A stretch of DNA of 64,000 nucleotides from positions 186,001 to 250,000 of the forward strand of contig NZ_PKUQ01000031.1 of the NCBI RefSeq assembly GCF_002866925.1, given 5' to 3'. The DNA is from Cohaesibacter celericrescens (GTDB lineage Bacteria; Pseudomonadota; Alphaproteobacteria; Rhizobiales; Cohaesibacteraceae). The notes under the pieces are model-generated. The model saw only the letters and a list, made by a program, of their open reading frames with translations, had not been told where the DNA came from and did no database searches. Numbering within the stretch: the stretch's first letter is position 1; each line of letters begins with the position of its first letter. Positions 9,327-19,176 of the stretch are shown piece by piece. A program made the position numbers and the translations under genes.

Positions 9327-10199
9327 CTATGTGGTGCTCAGCACCAATTGGCGCAATGCATCGGTTACCGCAGGACGAACGCCGAACCAATGCTCAAAGC
9401 CCGGTACGGCTTGATGTAACAACATGCCCAATCCATCAACGGTCACGTTGCCACGTGCTTTTGCGTCTCGCAGCAAGTTCGTTTCTAGCGGTGTATAGAC
9501 AATGTCTGTGACCAACGCAGAACTTGGTAGGGCATCAAGAGACAGATCCAGCGGCGGTTGACCTACCATGCCAAGAGAAGAGGTATTGACCAAAAGGGAA
9601 CATTCGGCCAGCAATTCCGATCTATCTTGCCAGTCCCCGACCACCATTGAACTGCCAATCCCGAGCTCTCTTAATGTTTCAACGAGAGATTCAGCCCGCT
9701 CTTTGGTTCGATTCACTAGCGTAATGGTTTTGAATCCTCGCTCTATCAAGCCATTGATGATTGGGCGAGACGCTCCGCCCGCGCCCAAAACAAGCGCTTT
9801 TCCATCAGAGGATTGATCCCAATTGGGCTGATGTTGATCAAGATTGGACAAAAATCCGTAGCCGTCCGTGGTATCCGCATGCAATTTTCCACCCTCAAAC
9901 CAGACCGTATTGGCGGCCCGCAAACGCTTGGCGTTGGTGTGAACCACATCAACAAAGGACAGTATGGCTTCTTTGTGCGGGATTGTGACATTGCCGCCAA
10001 CGAAGCCATTGTCCTTAAGGCTTCCGACGAAGCGTTCCAAATTACATGGTTCTACCGCGATTTTTTCATAACTGCCAGAAAGGCCATTTTGCTTGAGCCA
10101 ATGGGTATGGATGGTCGGTGATTTGGAATGGGCAATTGGCCAGCCAATGACAAAGGCTTTTGGTAAGACTGCAGTGTTGGCATGCGTGCTTTGTGACAT
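9327..10199 (-). CDS. aroE: Shikimate 5-dehydrogenase
   Basis: AroE reduces 3-dehydroshikimate to shikimate with NADPH in aromatic amino-acid synthesis. Substrate-binding residues are in HSKSP (25-28) and NVTIPHK (70-76, with catalytic Lys76). The partner Asp lies in the TTDGYGF block. The Rossmann motif LGAGGASRP is present, and NRTKERA fits NADP specificity. It lies 6 nt after the maf stop. Confidence 0.96.
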   Translation of the reverse strand: MSQSTHANTAVLPKAFVIGWPIAHSKSPTIHTHWLKQNGLSGSYEKIAVEPCNLERFVGSLKDNGFVGGNVTIPHKEAILSFVDVVHTNAKRLRAANTVWFEGGKLHADTTDGYGFLSNLDQHQPNWDQSSDGKALVLGAGGASRPIINGLIERGFKTITLVNRTKERAESLVETLRELGIGSSMVVGDWQDRSELLAECSLLVNTSSLGMVGQPPLDLSLDALPSSALVTDIVYTPLETNLLRDAKARGNVTVDGLGMLLHQAVPGFEHWFGVRPAVTDALRQLVLSTT

Positions 10200-10205
10200 G
10201 GTTTG

Positions 10206-10802
10206 TTAGAACTCCAATCCCTGTTGATCCCTAAAGTAACCCAACAACGGCAATAGTGGCAGACCGAGGATGGTAAAATAATCACCGTCTATCTTTTCAA
10301 ACAATTGCACACCTAGACCCTCCAATTGATAACACCCGACAGAGGAGCGCACAGGTTCACCCACACGGGCCATATAACGCCCTATTTCCTGGGGGCTTAA
10401 TGGACGCATGGTTAGGGTGGCTGTCGATATATATCTCCACAAGGTTTGCCCATCTTTTACACAGGCGACCGCCGAATGCAGCTGATGGCTTTCGCCCGCC
10501 AGATCAAGCAGTTGGGCGCGTGCGGCAGCGTCGTCTTGCGGTTTGTTAAACCGTTGTGCGCCAAAGCCAAGCGTTTGGTCTGCACCTATAACCAGATGGC
10601 CGGGATAGCGGTTCGAAACTTCCACGGCTTTGACTTCAGCCAATAGCTCTGCAATGTCTTGAGGGCTGCCACCCGCTTTAACAAGGGGTTGTTCGGCGGC
10701 ACGCTCATCAATCTCTGCGGCAACACAATCAAAAGATAGCCCGGCGTTACGCAACAGGCTCGAACGGGCCTGACTTTTGGAAGCAAGAATCAGTGGATCC
10801 AT
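10206..10802 (-). CDS. maf: Maf-family nucleoside-triphosphate pyrophosphatase
   Basis: Maf proteins hydrolyse non-canonical nucleoside triphosphates (dTTP/UTP or 7-methyl-GTP types) and restrain septation when overproduced. The N-terminal LASKSQARSSLL block binds the phosphates, and the GADQTL and SVGCYQLEGLG blocks are conserved. At 198 residues it is full length. It begins the coaE-aroE-maf transcript or follows the upstream PPDK-regulator gene, 85 nt away. Confidence 0.93.
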   Translation of the reverse strand: MDPLILASKSQARSSLLRNAGLSFDCVAAEIDERAAEQPLVKAGGSPQDIAELLAEVKAVEVSNRYPGHLVIGADQTLGFGAQRFNKPQDDAAARAQLLDLAGESHQLHSAVACVKDGQTLWRYISTATLTMRPLSPQEIGRYMARVGEPVRSSVGCYQLEGLGVQLFEKIDGDYFTILGLPLLPLLGYFRDQQGLEF

Positions 10803-10887
10803 AAAATTTGTCCATCGGGTTGGGGTTTTGATATTTGTTTAGAACAAGTGGCAAAGAAAACAAACTGTTCGCCATCTCTCCCTGATT

Positions 10888-11736
10888 TCACCGTCTATTT
10901 TGCACCATTTCCGCCAGATATCGACAATGCTGTTGATAGCTTTTGAGTATTTCAGCGGAAGTTTCTTCAATTGATTTGCGCGTTACATCCAATATCGGCC
11001 ATTGGTTTCGCTGGCAGATCCGTCTTGTATAAGCGATTTCTTCGTTGATAACGCTGCGATTGAGATAATCGCTTTCCTGACTGTTGGCGGGTAGCCCCAA
11101 AATACGATGGTGCCTGATTTGTAGAATGTGCCGGGAACTGGCAATCAAACAGATGATGAATGGCTTTTTGAGTGCAAATAAGGCTTTTGGCAGAGCAATA
11201 TCTGGAACGATGGGAATGTTTGCCACCCGCAACCCGCGCTGCGCCAAATAGACAGACGTGGGTGTTTTTGACGTACGGGAGATGCCTAGAATGACGACAT
11301 CGGCCTCGCCAATAGAATGGGGAGACAGACCATCGTCATGCAGCATGGTGAAGTTCATGGCCTCAATGCGCTGAAAATAGCTGGCATCGAGGCTGTGTTG
11401 TGCTCCGATTTGGCCTGTTTGTGAAGAGCCCAGATAAGACTGAAACAGATCAAATATTGGGCTGAGTACATTATAAACCGGAATATGCAGCTGCTGACAG
11501 GCAGTTTCCAACTTCTGAGCATGATCGCTATTGACCAAGGTATAAAGAACTATGCCGGGTTCTAGCTCTATTTTCTCGAGTATATCACTGAGCTGTTGAT
11601 CATTTCGAACCATGGAATGTATATGCTCAACAACCCGTGCATGGGAATATTGCGCCGATGCAGCCCGCCCGACTGCACGCAACGTATCTCCCGTTGCGTC
11701 AGAAATCATATGCAAATGGAAAAATTGGTCGCGCAT
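10888..11736 (-). CDS. Pyruvate, phosphate dikinase regulatory protein (DUF299 kinase/phosphorylase)
   Basis: This family adds ADP-derived phosphate to, and removes it from, a threonine of pyruvate phosphate dikinase (or PEP synthase), switching the enzyme off and on. The P-loop-like GISRTSKTPTS is near residue 147. It is the RP001-type protein that marks one flank of the Caulobacter origin. I chose ATG 11736 (282 residues) because AAGGGGA precedes it with good spacing; the frame extends to 11757. It reads away from the candidate origin. Confidence 0.93.
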   Translation of the reverse strand: MRDQFFHLHMISDATGDTLRAVGRAASAQYSHARVVEHIHSMVRNDQQLSDILEKIELEPGIVLYTLVNSDHAQKLETACQQLHIPVYNVLSPIFDLFQSYLGSSQTGQIGAQHSLDASYFQRIEAMNFTMLHDDGLSPHSIGEADVVILGISRTSKTPTSVYLAQRGLRVANIPIVPDIALPKALFALKKPFIICLIASSRHILQIRHHRILGLPANSQESDYLNRSVINEEIAYTRRICQRNQWPILDVTRKSIEETSAEILKSYQQHCRYLAEMVQNRR

Positions 11737-11941
11737 TTCTGTCCCCTTGTTGGTCAAACCGTCTGGCGCGGGCCCGTCAGTCTCTTATCGTGACGTGAAT
11801 CTATAACTCTGGCGCTCGGATGATTCGTCCCCAAGGCCTGTGGGCAACATGGGACAAAAATCCTTTTTTGGTACAGATAAGGTTTTCATCCTCCTTACCC
11901 TCAGTTTCATCCCCAAGCTCGATTGAGCAGTCTTGGTTTTG

Positions 11942-11956
11942 TTAACAGTCTATTAA
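11942..11956 (+). promoter_or_regulatory. CtrA box 1
   Basis: TTAA-N7-TTAA matches the full CtrA recognition sequence. CtrA represses initiation in Caulobacter by binding the origin. The right half of this site is itself 6 nt from the left half of the next site. Confidence 0.65.
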
Positions 11957-11962
11957 CGAAGG

Positions 11963-11977
11963 TTAACAAACAATTAA
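11963..11977 (+). promoter_or_regulatory. CtrA box 2
   Basis: A second perfect TTAA-N7-TTAA lies 21 nt after the first, two helical turns away on the same face of DNA. Tandem full sites inside the PPDK-regulator/hemE gap support CtrA control of the origin or of hemE. Confidence 0.65.
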
Positions 11978-12280
11978 TGCACAAACTATTCAAAATCAGT
12001 TACGAAACTGTTCCTCGTAATTTAAGACATTGGCCACAGGCAAGCATGCTGGATTCCTTGCACAAACTGACTTGTCCCCGTAATCCCAAAATCGCCTTTG
12101 CCTGCGAGGCGAAACCAAAAATAAGGTTTTCCACGCTGACTGTGGGCGACGTGTGGGTGAAAAAGAACCCCCACAATCCACGGTCTAAAAGAATAAACAA
12201 AATCTTAATCTAAGAAATTATTATAGGAAATTCGGGACGATCGTGGTCATATGGGATCACACAAAAAGGAAGACCAAACA

Positions 12281-13315
12281 GTGACCAATCGACGCCTTCT
12301 CAATGTACTCAACGGCCAAACTGAAAATATTCCACCAATATGGTTGATGCGACAAGCTGGTAGATTTCTGCCAGAATATCGAGCAACCAGAGCGGATGCA
12401 GGAAGCTTCCTAGATCTGTGTTACAATCCCGAACTGGCTACCGAAGTGACAATGCAGCCTATTCGGCGATTCGGATTTGACGCTTCAATTCTCTTTTCAG
12501 ATATTTTGGTTGTACCAGATGCACTTGGGCGTTCAGTAAGGTTTGTTCAAGGGGAAGGACCTCAGCTTGATCCGATAACCCCACAAGAAATTGCTGATCT
12601 TGATCCTTCAAAGGTTCTAACCGAGCTTTCCCCTGTTTATGAAGCTGTGCAACGCATTCGAGCGACACTGCCCGATGAAACCACCTTCCTTGGTTTTTGT
12701 GGCGCTCCCTGGACTGTTGCCACCTACATGATTGCGGGCCATGGCACACCAGATCAAGCACCGGCTCGTTTGTTCGCGAGACGAGAACCAGAAGCTTTTA
12801 AACAATTGATTGATGTTTTGGTTGATGCTTCCATTCTTTATTTGATCAAGCAATTGCAATGTGGCGCTGACGCAGTTCAGATTTTTGATAGTTGGGCTGG
12901 CGTACTGGACGACAAATTGTTTCTCACCGCATCGCAGGACCCAATCGCCCGGATCGTTAAAGGTGTACGGGCACAAGTACCGGATGCTAAAATCATAGGT
13001 TTTCCGAAAGGAGCTGGCCAACGTTTGCTAGGCTTTGTCGAAGCAACCGGCGTCAATGCGATTGGACTTGATTGGACCGTACCTTTGGATTGGGCGCGAG
13101 ACACGCTCCAAGGCAAAGTGGCTTTGCAGGGCAATCTCGATCCGACGCTCTTGATCACTGGTGGTTCTGATTTGGATGAATCGATTGATCGAATCATGGA
13201 AGCTTGGAGCGCCGGCCCGTTTATTTTCAATCTTGGTCATGGCATCACCCCACAAGGGGATATCAATCTGGTGCATAGGCTGGTTGAACGGGTGCGGTCA
13301 TACTCAAACCGATAG
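12281..13315 (+). CDS. hemE: Uroporphyrinogen decarboxylase
   Basis: HemE removes four acetate carboxyls from uroporphyrinogen III to give coproporphyrinogen III in heme synthesis. The active-site signature [14 protein letters not shown] lies just after the N-terminus, and the GFCGAPWT block is also present. I chose GTG 12281 (344 residues) because AAGGAAG at 12266-12272 is well placed. An in-frame ATG at 12251 adds ten residues but has no ribosome-binding site. It is next to the candidate origin and is followed by hemJ. Confidence 0.95.
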   Translation: MTNRRLLNVLNGQTENIPPIWLMRQAGRFLPEYRATRADAGSFLDLCYNPELATEVTMQPIRRFGFDASILFSDILVVPDALGRSVRFVQGEGPQLDPITPQEIADLDPSKVLTELSPVYEAVQRIRATLPDETTFLGFCGAPWTVATYMIAGHGTPDQAPARLFARREPEAFKQLIDVLVDASILYLIKQLQCGADAVQIFDSWAGVLDDKLFLTASQDPIARIVKGVRAQVPDAKIIGFPKGAGQRLLGFVEATGVNAIGLDWTVPLDWARDTLQGKVALQGNLDPTLLITGGSDLDESIDRIMEAWSAGPFIFNLGHGITPQGDINLVHRLVERVRSYSNR

Positions 13316-13375
13316 TGAGGTGCAAAAGATCAGACAACTTGTGTGTCTGATCTTTTTATCCATTGGAGGATCACA

Positions 13376-13825
13376 ATGGAATTTCTGCAATTTCTCGATT
13401 ATTCTTGGACCAAAGCACTGCATATTATCGCCATTATTACTTGGATGGCTGGTATTTTCTATCTGCCGAGGTTGTTTGTTTATCACGCGATGACAGAGAC
13501 GGGGACCGATAAATCGGAAACCTTTAAGATCATGGAACGTCGTCTACTGAAAGGGATTATGAATCCATCGATGATTGCCGCATGGATTTTTGGCCTTTGG
13601 TTGGCTTTTCCGCATGAAATCTGGTCCATGGATGCAATCTGGCTTAATATCAAGTTTGGCTTGGTTATCCTGTTGTCGATCTACCATATGGTTTGTGCTC
13701 GTCATGTAAGAATTTTTGCTGCTGATGCGAATCAGAAATCTCACGTGTATTTCCGGTATTTCAACGAAGTCCCTACTCTGTTGATGCTTGGAATTGTCAT
13801 TCTGGCTGTGGTTAAACCTTTTTGA
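13376..13825 (+). CDS. hemJ: Protoporphyrinogen IX oxidase HemJ
   Basis: HemJ is the membrane protoporphyrinogen oxidase used by most alphaproteobacteria in place of HemG or HemY. The 149-residue protein has four membrane segments. His16 (in KALHIIA) and the YLPRLFVYH block are the conserved features and probable heme or substrate contacts. ATG 13376 is preceded by GGAGG at 13365-13369. It is 60 nt downstream of hemE, so the two probably share a transcript. Confidence 0.93.
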   Translation: MEFLQFLDYSWTKALHIIAIITWMAGIFYLPRLFVYHAMTETGTDKSETFKIMERRLLKGIMNPSMIAAWIFGLWLAFPHEIWSMDAIWLNIKFGLVILLSIYHMVCARHVRIFAADANQKSHVYFRYFNEVPTLLMLGIVILAVVKPF

Positions 13826-13864
13826 CTGTCTGTTTTGGCTTATAAAGATTATCCATTGGTCTTG

Positions 13865-13900
13865 AAAACCCGCTTTCTCTTTTAGGTGAGCGGGTTTTTT
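13865..13900 (+). terminator. Intrinsic terminator after hemJ
   Basis: An AACCCGCT / AGCGGGTT stem with a 14-nt loop ends in six T residues, about 40 nt after the hemJ stop. Confidence 0.8.
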
Positions 13901-14084
13901 ATATGATAGGGCTTGCTCATACCTTTCCAAGCAGCTATGTTCCGCCAAATCGTTTCTTCAACGATCAGCCTCGAATAATCTGCCTCACTTTACCTTTCGA
14001 GTCTTCGCAAAGCAGACAATAAAAAACAGTGCTTTGTCTTTTCCAAATTTTCCCCTGGTTGCTTACAGTTAAGAGAGTTTCGCT

Positions 14085-15350
14085 ATGCGCGAAATGAAAC
14101 TACAAGAACTTAAACAAAAATCACCCACTGAGCTTTTAAATTTTGCCGAAGAGCTCGAGGTCGAAAATGCTAGCACGCTGCGAAAGCAGGAGCTTCTTTT
14201 TGCGATTCTCAAAAATTTGGCTGAACAAGAAACAGATATCATCGGACAAGGTGTTGTCGAGGTGTTGCAGGACGGATTTGCTTTCCTACGCTCGCCTGAT
14301 GCTAATTACCTGCCCGGCCCAGATGACATCTATGTTTCTCCCTCACAAATTCGACGGTTTTCGTTGCGTACCGGTGATACGGTAGAGGGACATATTCGCA
14401 GTCCAAAAGAGGGCGAACGCTATTTTGCCCTTCTTAAAGTCAACACGGTCAATTTTGAAGACCCTGACAAAGCGCGTCATAAGGTTCATTTTGACAACCT
14501 GACACCGTTGCATCCTGATGAACGGTTCTTGCTGGCATCTTCTGATCCAACTAGTAAGGATCTGTCGAGCCGTGTGATTGATCTGGTTGCTCCACTTGGT
14601 AAAGGGCAGCGCGCACTTATCGTAGCGCCACCGCGCACCGGTAAAACTGTCTTGCTTCAGAATATTGCCAAATCCATCACGGCCAATCATCCAGACAGTT
14701 GCCTTATTGTATTGCTCATAGACGAGCGCCCCGAAGAGGTGACGGATATGAAACGTACGGTGAATGGTGAAGTTGTCTCATCTACCTTTGATGAACCCGC
14801 TTCTCGCCATGTGCAGGTCGCTGAGATGGTAATTGAAAAAGCCAAGCGTTTGGTTGAGCATGGGCGTGACGTCGTCATATTGCTTGATTCCATCACACGT
14901 TTGGGTCGCGCCTACAACACGGTTATTCCTTCTTCTGGTAAGGTTCTGACTGGTGGTGTGGATGCCAATGCCCTGCAACGTCCAAAACGTTTCTTTGGTG
15001 CTGCACGTAATATTGAAGAAGGTGGCTCTCTGACCATCATTGCTACTGCTTTGATTGATACCGGCAGTCGCATGGATGAAGTTATCTTTGAAGAATTTAA
15101 AGGTACAGGCAACGCCGAGATCGTTCTGGATCGTAAGGTCTCTGATAAGCGTATCTTCCCTGCGATGGATATTTTGAAATCCGGTACGCGTAAGGAAGAG
15201 CTTATGGTCGAGCGTAAAGAACTACAGAAAATCTTTGTTCTGCGCCGGATCCTAAGTGGCATGAGCAATGTCGATGCAATCGACTTCTTACTCGATAAGC
15301 TTCGCTCTACCAAGGATAACAAAGAATTCTTTGATAATATGAATACCTGA
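14085..15350 (+). CDS. rho: Transcription termination factor Rho
   Basis: Rho is the hexameric RNA helicase that ends transcription at rut sites. The N-terminal Rho-N helices (LQELKQKSP...) are followed by the cold-shock-like RNA-binding domain with GFAFLRSP. The ATPase part has Walker A PPRTGKT near residue 183 and Walker B VVILLDS near residue 263. The Q-loop and R-loop region and the C-terminus are intact. The length of 421 residues is normal. Confidence 0.98.
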   Translation: MREMKLQELKQKSPTELLNFAEELEVENASTLRKQELLFAILKNLAEQETDIIGQGVVEVLQDGFAFLRSPDANYLPGPDDIYVSPSQIRRFSLRTGDTVEGHIRSPKEGERYFALLKVNTVNFEDPDKARHKVHFDNLTPLHPDERFLLASSDPTSKDLSSRVIDLVAPLGKGQRALIVAPPRTGKTVLLQNIAKSITANHPDSCLIVLLIDERPEEVTDMKRTVNGEVVSSTFDEPASRHVQVAEMVIEKAKRLVEHGRDVVILLDSITRLGRAYNTVIPSSGKVLTGGVDANALQRPKRFFGAARNIEEGGSLTIIATALIDTGSRMDEVIFEEFKGTGNAEIVLDRKVSDKRIFPAMDILKSGTRKEELMVERKELQKIFVLRRILSGMSNVDAIDFLLDKLRSTKDNKEFFDNMNT

Positions 15351-15401
15351 TGCAAAGCTTGCTCTATCAATAGGGCTTGCCGAACCGCACAGGAAAGCTT
15401 A

Positions 15402-15435
15402 AAAAGCCGTCTGATGATCGTCAGGCGGCTTTTTG
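15402..15435 (+). terminator. Intrinsic terminator after rho
   Basis: An AAAAGCCG..CTGA / TCAG..CGGCTTTTT hairpin with one mismatch lies about 50 nt after the rho stop. The rest of the 313-nt gap before mnmE shows no gene. Confidence 0.75.
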
Positions 15436-15663
15436 TGTTTGGCGAGCGTTACAGAGATCAAACGTTTGGCTTTGGAATAGTCCTTCGGGGATTGTATTTG
15501 GCTCTGCGTTCGATTCGGTTCTGAAATAATCAGCATTTTCTCAACTTGGACTGTTCTGGCGACTTTTAGGTCGTTTGATTTATTACGCCAGTTTGGTGGT
15601 TCAAGTTGATATGAAAAGCTCCAGATGAAGTAGCTGTCTTTGTTGGCTGCTGGGATTGAAGCG

Positions 15664-17007
15664 ATGAGTCGCGATACAATTTTTGCCCTTTCCAGTGGTG
15701 CTGTGCCAGCTGGTGTTGCCGTGATCCGGTTGTCGGGACCGAAGGCCGCCGATGTTATGAATCAGATTATTGATTCGGAGCCGAAACCGCGAATGGCGGC
15801 GCTTCGTTATGTTACCAACCCCAAAAATGGTGATGTTATTGATCAGGCTTTGGTTCTTTATTTCCCGGGGAGTAAATCCTTTACGGGCGAAGAGTCTGTT
15901 GAATTTCATCTGCATGGTGGCCGCGCCGTGGTCAAGGCCATGATTGACTTGCTTGGGTCCTTTGATGGTTGTCGGATGGCTGAGGCGGGAGAGTTTTCGC
16001 GTCGGGGATTTGAAAATGGCAAATTCGATTTGACCGCTGTTGAGGGATTGGCCGACCTCATTCATGCAGAAACCGAGAATCAGCGCAAACAGGCTATGCG
16101 CCAGGCCAGTGGGGCACATAAAAGTGTCATTGATGGCTGGCGGGAAATTTTGCTTTATGCCCGTAGTATGATTGAAGCCGAGCTGGATTTTTCTGACGAA
16201 GAGGATGTTCCCGGCGCCGTTTCAGATGTGATTTGGCCAAAACTGCAAAAGCTTAAGCAGGAAATGGAGCATCATTTGTCATATGCAGATCGTGGGGAAC
16301 GTCTTCGGAACGGTTTGACAGTGGTTCTGGCTGGCCATCCCAATGCGGGTAAATCTTCGTTGCTAAACTGGTTTGCCAAACGTGACGTGGCCATTGTCAC
16401 GGAAGAAGCAGGGACTACGCGAGACCTGCTCGAACTGCATCTGGATATTGAGGGCTTTCCGGTGACGGTGATTGATACCGCAGGCTTGCGTGACTCAAGC
16501 AATATTGTAGAGCAGGAGGGTATTCGTCGTGCGTTGGAAAAAAGTGAGAATGCCGATCTGTTGATCGAGGTAGTGGATGGTAGTGCCCCGAATGAACGTG
16601 TCGCTTTGGCGAGTCGGGCACAGAGGCTTGTTTTGTTTAACAAGCAAGATCGAATCGGCTCAGAAATGATCAATAGTGGGTCAAATAAAAATGCAGAGGA
16701 AAAGGTGTTTTCTGTCTCTCTTCATACCGGATTCGGGATGGATGGCTTTTACGATTCGTTTGTGAAACAAATTGAAGAATTGTTCTCTGGTGCCGAAGAT
16801 GTGTTAATAACAAGAAAACGACATGAGGCATATTTTCGGCAGTGTGTGGATAATGTGGATAAATCTCTTATCTATACGGATTCTCCACTAGAAATTCGTT
16901 CAGAATATTTACGCATGGCTGGGGATGAGCTGGGGAAAATTACTGGACGGATTGATGTAGAAGATATGTTGGGTGTGATTTTTTCACAGTTCTGTGTGGG
17001 TAAATAG
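15664..17007 (+). CDS. mnmE: tRNA-modification GTPase MnmE (TrmE)
   Basis: MnmE works with MnmG to place carboxymethylaminomethyl groups on U34 of tRNAs. The N-terminal domain binds 5-formyl-THF (SGAVPAGVAVIRLSGP). The G domain has GHPNAGKSS near residue 222 and the DTAG motif near 268. The C-terminal FCVGK is the catalytic Cys motif. I chose ATG 15664 (447 residues); the frame extends upstream to 15640. mnmG follows across a parS-rich gap. Confidence 0.96.
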   Translation: MSRDTIFALSSGAVPAGVAVIRLSGPKAADVMNQIIDSEPKPRMAALRYVTNPKNGDVIDQALVLYFPGSKSFTGEESVEFHLHGGRAVVKAMIDLLGSFDGCRMAEAGEFSRRGFENGKFDLTAVEGLADLIHAETENQRKQAMRQASGAHKSVIDGWREILLYARSMIEAELDFSDEEDVPGAVSDVIWPKLQKLKQEMEHHLSYADRGERLRNGLTVVLAGHPNAGKSSLLNWFAKRDVAIVTEEAGTTRDLLELHLDIEGFPVTVIDTAGLRDSSNIVEQEGIRRALEKSENADLLIEVVDGSAPNERVALASRAQRLVLFNKQDRIGSEMINSGSNKNAEEKVFSVSLHTGFGMDGFYDSFVKQIEELFSGAEDVLITRKRHEAYFRQCVDNVDKSLIYTDSPLEIRSEYLRMAGDELGKITGRIDVEDMLGVIFSQFCVGK

Positions 17008-17012
17008 TGGAT

Positions 17013-17028
17013 CGTTTCACGTGAAACA
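17013..17028 (+). promoter_or_regulatory. parS site 1 of the mnmE-mnmG cluster
   Basis: The sequence matches the 16-bp parS consensus at 15 positions (first base C instead of T). It is the only site in the window with the symmetric AAAC right arm, and it begins 5 nt after the mnmE stop. Confidence 0.85.
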
Positions 17029-17054
17029 TCACTTTTGAAATTGATGATTGACAA

Positions 17055-17070
17055 TGTTTCACGTGAATCT
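17055..17070 (+). promoter_or_regulatory. parS site 2 of the mnmE-mnmG cluster
   Basis: TGTTTCACGTGAATCT matches the consensus on the left arm and centre, with the right arm changed to AATC. It starts 42 nt after the start of site 1. Confidence 0.8.
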
Positions 17071-17101
17071 TTGATTCGAGAATTTTGTCAGTCAATTGTC
17101 T

Positions 17102-17117
17102 TGTTTCACGTGAATCT
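17102..17117 (+). promoter_or_regulatory. parS site 3 of the mnmE-mnmG cluster
   Basis: This site is identical over 16 bp to site 2 and starts 47 nt after it. Confidence 0.8.
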
Positions 17118-17150
17118 AAGATAGCAAAATTATCTAATTAAAGCTGGAGC

Positions 17151-17166
17151 TGTTTCACGTGAATCC
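17151..17166 (+). promoter_or_regulatory. parS site 4 of the mnmE-mnmG cluster
   Basis: TGTTTCACGTGAATCC starts 49 nt after site 3. The regular spacing of sites 1-4 and their lack of coding context make this the main centromere-like cluster. Confidence 0.8.
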
Positions 17167-17308
17167 TGTATAAGGATGATCTACATATAGCGTCAGAAGT
17201 TAAATAAACTCTGAAGGAATAAATATGCCGCATATAAATTGCATTCGGCTATATGACGTGGTGTGTAATGTCTTTTATAAGTGGTGGTATTATTGATGGG
17301 AAAACTGA

Positions 17309-19156
17309 ATGACCCAGTTTGATGTAATCGTCGTGGGTGGTGGACATGCAGGGACCGAAGCTGCTGCTGCTGCTGCGCGTACTGGTGCTTCGGTTGCTTT
17401 GGTGACACATAGTCGCCAGACAATCGGTGTGATGTCTTGTAATCCGGCGATTGGTGGTCTTGGAAAAGGGCATTTGGTACGAGAGATTGATGCTCTTGGT
17501 GGGCTTATGGGTCTGGCTGCCGATAAAGGTGGTATTCAATTCCGTCTGTTGAATCGCCGTAAGGGGCCAGCTGTGCAGGGGCCACGGGCTCAAGCTGATC
17601 GAAAGCTCTATCGTAGTGCTGTTCAATCTTTATTATTTGATACCCCAAATTTGACCGTAATCGAAGAAGAAGTATCAGATATGTCCATTGTTGATGGGCG
17701 TGTATGTGGAGTTTCTCTATCTGATGGTCGTGATGTTCGTTGTGGTGCCGTTGTTCTTACAACAGGGACCTTTTTGCGCGGCCTAATTCATATGGGTGAG
17801 CGGAGTTATTCTGCTGGTCGTATGGGTGATCCTGCGGCTAATGATTTGTCTCTGCGTTTGATGGCTGAAAATTTTCGTTTGGGTCGCTTAAAGACGGGGA
17901 CGCCAGCGCGGTTGAATGGACGTACTATCGACTATTCTGATTTGGCAAGACAACCTGGTGATGCTGATCCTGTTGCTTTTTCTTATTTGACAACAGCGAT
18001 TACGACTCCGCAAATCGACTGTCATATCACGCGGACGATTGATAAAACTCATAAAATTATTCGCGATAATATCCATAAATCAGCAATGTATTCCGGAAAA
18101 ATTGAAGGGACAGGCCCGCGCTATTGTCCTTCGATTGAAGATAAAATTTCTCGTTTTGGTGATCGTGATGGTCATCAGATTTTTCTTGAGCCGGAAGGTT
18201 TGGATGTTGATACTGTTTATCCAAATGGTATTTCCACTTCGTTGCCTGAGGATGTGCAAGATGCCTATATTCGATCTATTCCAGGTTTGGAAAATGTGGA
18301 GATCGAGCAATATGGGTATGCCATCGAATATGACTATATCGATCCAACCGAACTGAAGGCGACGCTTGAGACCAAAAGAGTTGTCGGTTTGTATTTGGCA
18401 GGTCAAATTAATGGCACGACTGGTTATGAAGAAGCTGGTGCTCAAGGGTTGATGGCGGGGTTGAATGCTGCACGACAATGTGGTGATCAGGAAGGGGTTA
18501 TACTCACTCGATCGGATGCTTACATTGGTGTGATGATTGACGATTTGGTGACCAAAGGTGTTGTCGAACCTTATCGTATGTTTACCTCGCGGGCTGAATA
18601 TCGCTTGTCATTGCGGGCTGATAATGCAGATCAGCGGCTGACAGAGAAGGCTGATAGTTGGAGATTGATTGGTGATGAACGCCGGCAGGTCTATTCTCGT
18701 AAAAAACAAGAACTTGATGCTATTACGGCCTTGGCAAAAGAAAAATCACTGACGCCTAACGAGGCCGAGCGTTATGATTTGCGAATTAATAAGGATGGTC
18801 AGCGGCGTTCGGTCTATGATTTTTTGGCCTACCCGGACCTTGATCTTGAGAGATTGACTAAGATTTGGCCAGAATTTGGTGGTTTTTCCCAGCCGATACG
18901 ACGTCAGCTTGAAATTGAAGCGGTGTATCAGGTGTATATGGAGAGACAGACTAGCGATATTGAAACCTTCAATAAGGACGAGGGCTTGGCAATCCCGCAG
19001 GCTCTTAACTTTGAAGAAATTAATGGGCTATCCAACGAGTTGAAACAAAAGCTCTCTCACATTCGTCCACAAACATTGGGGCAGGCGTCTCGAATTGATG
19101 GTATGACGCCTACCGCTTTGACATTGGTGCTCGCGTACAGCAAGCGAGTCTCTTAG
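17309..19156 (+). CDS. mnmG: tRNA uridine 5-carboxymethylaminomethyl modification enzyme MnmG (GidA)
   Basis: MnmG is the FAD- and NADH-using partner of MnmE. The FAD motif [10 protein letters not shown] is at residues 11-20. Two more family blocks, [22 protein letters not shown] and GTPARL, follow; Cys47 is in the first. The C-terminal GidA-associated helical domain is intact, and the length is 615 residues. The gap before the gene holds four parS sites, so ParB loading overlaps its promoter region. Confidence 0.97.
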   Translation: MTQFDVIVVGGGHAGTEAAAAAARTGASVALVTHSRQTIGVMSCNPAIGGLGKGHLVREIDALGGLMGLAADKGGIQFRLLNRRKGPAVQGPRAQADRKLYRSAVQSLLFDTPNLTVIEEEVSDMSIVDGRVCGVSLSDGRDVRCGAVVLTTGTFLRGLIHMGERSYSAGRMGDPAANDLSLRLMAENFRLGRLKTGTPARLNGRTIDYSDLARQPGDADPVAFSYLTTAITTPQIDCHITRTIDKTHKIIRDNIHKSAMYSGKIEGTGPRYCPSIEDKISRFGDRDGHQIFLEPEGLDVDTVYPNGISTSLPEDVQDAYIRSIPGLENVEIEQYGYAIEYDYIDPTELKATLETKRVVGLYLAGQINGTTGYEEAGAQGLMAGLNAARQCGDQEGVILTRSDAYIGVMIDDLVTKGVVEPYRMFTSRAEYRLSLRADNADQRLTEKADSWRLIGDERRQVYSRKKQELDAITALAKEKSLTPNEAERYDLRINKDGQRRSVYDFLAYPDLDLERLTKIWPEFGGFSQPIRRQLEIEAVYQVYMERQTSDIETFNKDEGLAIPQALNFEEINGLSNELKQKLSHIRPQTLGQASRIDGMTPTALTLVLAYSKRVS

Positions 19157-19176
19157 AATAGGGTTGGGCGGTAAAT

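Larger units (their letters stand above)
11737..12280. other. Candidate chromosomal replication origin (oriC)
   Basis: This non-coding stretch separates the PPDK-regulator (RP001-type) gene from hemE, the same placement as Cori in Caulobacter and as reported for rhizobial origins. It contains two perfect CtrA boxes (11942-11977). It also has degenerate DnaA-box-like nonamers: TGTGGGCAA at 11839, TTTTCCACG at 12127, TGTGGGCGA at 12141 and TGTGGGTGA at 12152. A markedly AT-rich stretch at about 12184-12232 could unwind. GANTC sites occur at 11797, 11822 and 12052. None of the DnaA boxes is perfect, so the call rests on context plus CtrA sites. A 96-codon open frame at 11923-12213 is not a gene. 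Confidence 0.75.

Noticed and set aside
11923-12213. 96-codon open frame in the candidate origin
   Set aside because: It covers the CtrA boxes, has no ribosome-binding site and no recognisable protein character.
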